A stretch of 64,000 bases of DNA, taken from Streptomyces roseofulvus. GTDB taxonomy: Bacteria; Actinomycetota; Actinomycetes; Streptomycetales; Streptomycetaceae. Below, in pieces: positions 59,833 through 64,000 of this stretch (position 1 is its first letter; each line of letters opens with the position of its first letter). The position numbers and the translations under genes were made by a program. A model generated the notes under the pieces. That model had not been told where the DNA came from. It did no database searches and was given only the letters and a program-made list of their open reading frames with translations. The stretch lies in assembly GCF_039534915.1 (NCBI RefSeq), contig NZ_BAAAWE010000001.1, positions 992,001 through 1,056,000 on the forward strand. The letters are read 5' to 3'.

Positions 59833-60966
59833 CTAGGGGATGCGCAGGGGGGCGCGGCCGCTGAAGTACTCGGCCAGCGGGGCCGCCATGCGCGTCCGGG
59901 ACGGCGGGTGGAACGCCAGGGCGCGGCAGGCGGAGTTGAGGTACGCGATGTCGCCGGAGCCGATGAACGCCATGCCGCCCAGCGCTTCCACGCACAGCGA
60001 CAGGACCCGGTTGATCGCGTCCTGTGCGGCGTACCGACAGATCAGGGACCGCGACAGGGTGTCCTGCGTGACGCCGGCCGTCGCCACGTCCGCGGCGAGA
60101 CCTTCCAGCGCGAGGGCGACGGATTCGACGCAGGCCACCGCTTCGGCGGCGACGGCGCTGTCCGCGTGGGGGTTGCCCAGCGTGCGCTCGACCAGGGCGG
60201 AGGCGGCGCCGAGGTAGCCGGCCGTCATCAGACCCTCGAACCACACGAAGCCGACGGTCTGCAGCTGGTCCAGGCGCCCGTCCGCGGTGACGTCCGTGCG
60301 CACCAGCAGTTCGGCCGGCACCTCGACGTCGTCCAGGACGACCTCGTCGCTCTCGGCGCCCGCCAGGATCGGGCTGCCCCAGAACGGCCTGACGGACAGC
60401 CCCGGCGCCTCGGCGGGGATCAGGGCGATGGCCAGCCGGTCCTTTCCGTCCGGGCCGGGCAGGGGCAGGGAGGCGGTGAGCAGGTTCATGGAGCGGGCGA
60501 GGCTGCACGGCTTCTTGGAACCGCTCAGGAACACCTTGTCGCCCTCGGTGCGGGCGGTCAGGGACGGATGGAGGATGCCCTGGCCGGTGCGCCCCTCGGC
60601 GAAGCCCGAGGCGAGCAGCAGATCGTCCTTGGCGATGGCGGCGAGGAGCAGCCACTCCATGCCGCCGCCGGTGGCCGCCGCCTCGACCAGGGACGCCACC
60701 GAGAAGTGGTGCATGGTGGTCGCCACGGCCAGGGACGGGGAGCGCGAGCCGATCGCCCGCTGCACCCGCAGGGCGGTCAGCAGATCCGCGCCGCGGCCGC
60801 CGTGCTCGGCGGGCACCAGGAGGCCGGGACCGCCGGCGTCGCGGAACAGCCGCACCCCCGGGCTGTCGACGGCCTCCAGATCGGCCAGCGGCAGCCCGGC
60901 CAGGCGCTGGTCCAGGCCCGGCAGCACTTCCTCGACGACGGTACGTTCACGCTCCAGAAACCGCAT
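59833..60966 (-). CDS. Divergent acyl-CoA-dehydrogenase-fold flavoprotein
   Basis: A 377-residue ACAD-fold protein. N-terminal part: FLERERTVVEEVLPGLDQRL, GLLVPAEHGGRGADLLTALR. FAD region: LLASGFAEGRTGQGILHPSL, then DKVFLSGSKKPCSLARSMN. C-terminal helices end GDIAYLNSACRALAFHPPSR. The usual TxPxxGSD and EGTxxI segments are not present, so the catalytic Glu cannot be placed. It may act as an acyl-ACP dehydrogenase or as a flavin monooxygenase-like member of the fold. The ATG at 60966 follows a GGGGGGAC stretch. It opens the run of cluster genes. Confidence 0.82.
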   Translation of the reverse strand: MRFLERERTVVEEVLPGLDQRLAGLPLADLEAVDSPGVRLFRDAGGPGLLVPAEHGGRGADLLTALRVQRAIGSRSPSLAVATTMHHFSVASLVEAAATGGGMEWLLLAAIAKDDLLLASGFAEGRTGQGILHPSLTARTEGDKVFLSGSKKPCSLARSMNLLTASLPLPGPDGKDRLAIALIPAEAPGLSVRPFWGSPILAGAESDEVVLDDVEVPAELLVRTDVTADGRLDQLQTVGFVWFEGLMTAGYLGAASALVERTLGNPHADSAVAAEAVACVESVALALEGLAADVATAGVTQDTLSRSLICRYAAQDAINRVLSLCVEALGGMAFIGSGDIAYLNSACRALAFHPPSRTRMAAPLAEYFSGRAPLRIP

Positions 60967-61071
60967 GGACGGGTCCCCCCACCTGGTAGCTCGACACATG
61001 TCGCGCGCTCGGGGCGCCGGGCGGATCTCCGCCCGGCGCCCCGACGGCACGGCAACACGCTATGAGCCGGT

Positions 61072-61100
61072 GATGCAGCGCCCGTGCAGTGGACCGTCAA
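61072..61100 (-). promoter_or_regulatory. Candidate promoter of the nos-linked run
   Basis: On the minus strand TTGACG (61095-61100) and TGCATC (61072-61077) are separated by 17 nt, about 110 nt before the ACAD-fold gene. The -10 match is weak. Confidence 0.35.
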
Positions 61101-61140
61101 GTTCCGCTCATGAGTTCGACATGATCCCCCTGGGGGTGCG

Positions 61141-63402
61141 TCAGTCGTCGAGACCGATCTTCCGGTGCAGGCGCGCGAGCGGTCGTGGCGCCCACCAGTT
61201 GGCACGGCCGGCCAGGCGCATGAACGCCGGGACCAGGATGCCGCGCACCAGGGTGGCGTCGACGATCACGGCGAGCGCGAGGCCGACGCCGAGGAGCTTG
61301 AGCGGGGTCAGGGACGAGGTGGCGAAGGCCAGCAGCACGGTCGCGACGAGCGCGGCGGCCGCGGTGACGAGCCGGCCGGTCCGCTCCAGGCCCCAGGCGA
61401 CGGCGGAGACGTTGTCGCCGGTGCGGTGGTACTCCTCCTTGATCCTCGACAGGAGGAAGACCTCGTAGTCCATGGACAGTCCGAAGGCGACGCAGAACAT
61501 CAGGATCGGTGTGTCGATGTCGAGCATGCCGGTGACGGTGAAGTCGCCGACCAGCCAGCGCAGGTGCCCGTCCTGGAAGACGTACACCATCGCCCCGAAC
61601 GTCGCGGTGAGACTGAGCAGGTTCAGCACGATCGCCTTGACCGGGATGAGGAGGCTGCCGGTGAACAGGAAGAGCAGCACCGTCGTGGACAGGGCGATGA
61701 TGCCGAGCGCCCAGGGCAGCTTGTCCCCGAGGGTGGCCTTGGAGTCCACCAGGAGCGCCGCCTGTCCGCCGACGAGCACGGTGTCCGGCGCGGGCTCCGC
61801 GCGCAGCGTCTCGACGAGGTCCATGCCCCGCTCGGAGTAGGGCTCGGTGTCGGAGACCACCGACAGCCAGGTGCCCTTGTCCGCCTTGAACCGCTCGCTG
61901 GCGGGGCCGGGCGGGGCGATCCGGGCGCCTTCGCTGTACGAGCCGGTCAGCGCGTCGACGCGGGTGATGCCGGGGACGGTGGACAGCTGCTCGGCGTACT
62001 CGGCCACCTTGCCCGCCGACGCGGCCGGGTCGATGTCCGGCAGGACCACGTTCAGCGGTGAGCCCTCCCGGTTGTCGAACTCCTCGCGCAGCACCTGGGC
62101 ACCCTGGTACGCCGGGGAGGAGGCGGGCAGGACCCGGTCGTCGCTGTCGCCGAACTCGGCCCGCAGGAAGGGCAGTCCGAGCGCCACCAGGACGGCCGCG
62201 ACCGTGAGGGCGAACGGCAGCGGCCGACGCATGACCGCCATGGCCAGCTTGTGCCAGAAGCCCTCCGTGTCGGTGCGCGCCGCGGTCGCCCTGCGGCCGC
62301 GGCGGAAGAGGCGCCGGACGTCGAGGGCGTCGACGCGGTGGCCGAGCACGGCCAGCAGCGCCGGCAGCACGATGACCGATCCGAGTGCGGCGAGGACCAC
62401 GACGGCGATGCCGGAGTAGGCGAAGGACCGCAGGTGGTACATGGGGAAGACGAGCATCGCCGAGAGCGACAGGGCGACGGTCAGGGCCGAGAACAGCACG
62501 GTGCGCCCGGCGGTGCGCACGGACTCGCCGACGGCCTCGTGGACGGTGCGGCCCCGGGCCAGTTCCTCGCGGTAGCGCGTGACGATGAACAGGCTGTAGT
62601 CGATCGCGAGACCGAGGCCGAGGGCGGTGGTGATGTTGACGGAGAACACCGAGACCTGGACGACCATGTCCAGCAGCCGCAGGACGACGAACGAGCCGAT
62701 CACCGCGAGGATGCCGACGGCGAGCGGGGTGCTCGCCGCGACCACGCTGCCGAACACCAGCAGCAGAATGATCAGTACGAGCGGTCCGGACAGCAGCTCG
62801 GCCCTGGTGAGGTCTTCCTCGCTGCGCTTCTCGATCTCCATGCGCACGGCGGTCACGCCGGTCGCGGTCACCTTCAGCGCACCCTGCTCGCCGACCACGT
62901 CGGGCACGATCCGTGCCGCGGCCTTGCGGACCTCGTCCTCGTCACCGGCGAGGCGGACCATGATCAGGCCGGTGCGCCCGTCCTTGGAGCGCAGCGTGGG
63001 CGGCTTGTCCAGCGTCCAGTAGGACGCCGCCTGCACCACGCCCGGCTCCTTGGCGAGGCGGTCGGTCAGCGCGGTGGCGTCGGCGCCGACATCGGGGCTG
63101 TCGATGCTCCTGCCGGCGGCGGCGATGAACACCAGGTGGGGGGAGCCGCCTTCGAAGCGGTTGTTGAGCAGTTCGTCCGCGCGGGCCGACTCGGAGGCCG
63201 GGACGGTGATGCCGCCCTCCGACAGGCGGCTCTCCACGTCGGAGCCGAACGGCACCGCGACGATCAGCGCCACCATGGTGACCAACAGGACGGCCAGTCG
63301 GCGCTTCGCCAGCCAGCGGCCCAGTGCGGCCAGACCCTTCGGCGGAGCGGGTGGTGCGGCTTGCGGCGGCGTCTGGCTGCGGACGGTGGACTGGGAAGCC
63401 AC
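61141..63402 (-). CDS. MMPL/RND-family lipid transporter
   Basis: A 753-residue RND-type transporter with twelve predicted helices. Two repeated halves each have a large extracellular loop (about 60-205 and 440-560) followed by clustered helices. The signature ALGLGLAIDYSLFIVTRYRE in the first half and CVAFGLSMDYEVFLLSRIKE in the second carry the conserved Asp-Tyr pair used for proton coupling. MMPL proteins export lipids and small hydrophobic compounds. AGGAGG lies before the GTG at 63402. Placed upstream of the cluster, it is a candidate exporter for its product. Confidence 0.93.
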   Translation of the reverse strand: MASQSTVRSQTPPQAAPPAPPKGLAALGRWLAKRRLAVLLVTMVALIVAVPFGSDVESRLSEGGITVPASESARADELLNNRFEGGSPHLVFIAAAGRSIDSPDVGADATALTDRLAKEPGVVQAASYWTLDKPPTLRSKDGRTGLIMVRLAGDEDEVRKAAARIVPDVVGEQGALKVTATGVTAVRMEIEKRSEEDLTRAELLSGPLVLIILLLVFGSVVAASTPLAVGILAVIGSFVVLRLLDMVVQVSVFSVNITTALGLGLAIDYSLFIVTRYREELARGRTVHEAVGESVRTAGRTVLFSALTVALSLSAMLVFPMYHLRSFAYSGIAVVVLAALGSVIVLPALLAVLGHRVDALDVRRLFRRGRRATAARTDTEGFWHKLAMAVMRRPLPFALTVAAVLVALGLPFLRAEFGDSDDRVLPASSPAYQGAQVLREEFDNREGSPLNVVLPDIDPAASAGKVAEYAEQLSTVPGITRVDALTGSYSEGARIAPPGPASERFKADKGTWLSVVSDTEPYSERGMDLVETLRAEPAPDTVLVGGQAALLVDSKATLGDKLPWALGIIALSTTVLLFLFTGSLLIPVKAIVLNLLSLTATFGAMVYVFQDGHLRWLVGDFTVTGMLDIDTPILMFCVAFGLSMDYEVFLLSRIKEEYHRTGDNVSAVAWGLERTGRLVTAAAALVATVLLAFATSSLTPLKLLGVGLALAVIVDATLVRGILVPAFMRLAGRANWWAPRPLARLHRKIGLDD

Positions 63403-63583
63403 GCCTCCTCCTAGGAGGTGAGTTGAGGGAAGCGGCCCGGTGGGCGCGCACGAAAGGGATCGAGGGACGGGGGAAAGAGGGGCCGGGGCGCCGCACAGGG
63501 CGGTGCCGGGCGTCAGCGTAGGAACGGCCGCTGCAACAGCCCGGCAGGGCAGATGCAGGGGACATGCAGGTGCGGCGCCGAGT

Positions 63584-64000
63584 TCACCGCAGGCTCTCCT
63601 TCAGAGCGGCCGGGGCGTGGTGCTCGTCCTGAGAGGGTGGCCGGGCCGGGAGGCGTACCTCGGCGTGGAGTCCGCCGCCGGGAGCCTCCTGGAGCAGGAT
63701 GTCGCCGTCGTTGACCCGCGCCAGGCTGGCGGCGATGGCCAGGCCCAGGCCGGAGCCCTCCCCGGTGGCGGCGTTGGCCCCGCGCCAGAACCGGTCGCAC
63801 GCGCGGGCCCGTTCGGCGGCGGTCATGCCGGGGCCGGAGTCGGCGCACTGCACGGCCACCATCGCGGCGTCCTCGACGAGGCGGACGCGGACGGCCGTGC
63901 CGGCCGGCGCCGCGCGCACCGCGTTGTCGAGGAACACGTCGAGGATCTGGTCCACGGTGCCGGCGACCGCCGACGCCACGAGCTCCTCCTCGCCCTCGAC
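63584..64000 (-). CDS. Sensor histidine kinase, C-terminal part
   Basis: The frame enters from the right edge, and only 138 residues are visible. They form the HATPase_c domain: N-box VDQILDVFLDNAVRAAPAGT, G1 box DSGPGMTAAERARACDRFWR and G2 box GSGLGLAIAASLARVNDGDI. The end is Pro/Ser-rich. A two-component regulator gene is expected just outside the window. It is 181 bp upstream of the MMPL gene on the same strand; that gap shows a GCAGATGCAGGGGACATGCAG repeat but no gene. Confidence 0.9.
   Translation of the reverse strand, partial: VEGEEELVASAVAGTVDQILDVFLDNAVRAAPAGTAVRVRLVEDAAMVAVQCADSGPGMTAAERARACDRFWRGANAATGEGSGLGLAIAASLARVNDGDILLQEAPGGGLHAEVRLPARPPSQDEHHAPAALKESLR

Overview
The window is very GC-rich, with dense bidirectional coding and strong G/C bias at third codon positions. 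It carries many GTG starts and typical high-GC actinomycete families: BTAD/NB-ARC regulator, SpoIIE-type phosphatase, streptophobe protein, encapsulin with DyP peroxidase, ectoine genes and a bacterial NO synthase. It is best read as a Streptomyces (or close relative) chromosomal segment. I saw no rRNA, tRNA, CRISPR array, origin or autonomous transposase.

Layout. 1-5.1 kb: a partial unknown gene, a GreA/GreB-fold factor, a membrane protein, a SnoaL-like protein divergent from a LysR regulator, and a phytoene-desaturase-like flavoprotein. 5.2-10.3 kb: a DUF1345 membrane protein, a family 1 encapsulin shell, its DyP peroxidase with a C-terminal cargo tag, and a ClpC-like AAA+ unfoldase. 10.4-14.4 kb: a GNAT remnant, PpnP, a 158-bp MITE, and a molybdate system (ModA, a ModB-ModC fusion, a Mop-domain regulator). 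14.4-17.3 kb: a secreted CE1-type esterase with a ricin-type lectin domain behind two LacI-like palindromes, and an acyl-CoA dehydrogenase behind a KstR-like operator. 17.4-28.9 kb: a BTAD/NB-ARC regulator, a PAS-GAF-PP2C-HATPase phosphatase, a PHP phosphoesterase, an aldehyde dehydrogenase, ThuA, DUF3626, a peptidase E-like protein and TetR. 29-33.3 kb: a double-FHA ABC transporter, an accessory protein and a Ser/Thr kinase. 35.1-41.4 kb: ectABCD directly followed by ehuBCDA, so synthesis and import of the same osmolyte sit in one transcription unit. 41.5-48.6 kb: a second phytoene-desaturase-like flavoprotein, SHOCT, DUF389 and DUF6777 proteins, a MocR regulator with repeated operators, and an FBP-domain protein. 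48.6-52 kb: a glutaryl-CoA-dehydrogenase-like enzyme divergent from a CaiB/BaiF CoA-transferase and followed by GntR, which looks like a glutarate-type acid degradation unit. 52-53.7 kb: an AraC regulator and a membrane hydroxylase.

53.9-64 kb is the most intriguing part. A minus-strand run (sensor kinase, MMPL transporter, ACAD-fold flavoprotein, thioester-reductase-like SDR, class III aminotransferase, SRPBCC protein, second SDR, fatty-acid hydroxylase, NO synthase) resembles a small biosynthetic cluster. It could turn a fatty acyl thioester into a modified alkyl amine, with NO synthase as an unusual partner. This role is inference.

Two near-identical 158-bp MITE copies (11041 and 53715) and an internally deleted third (33312) each abut the TAG stop codon of a neighbouring gene.
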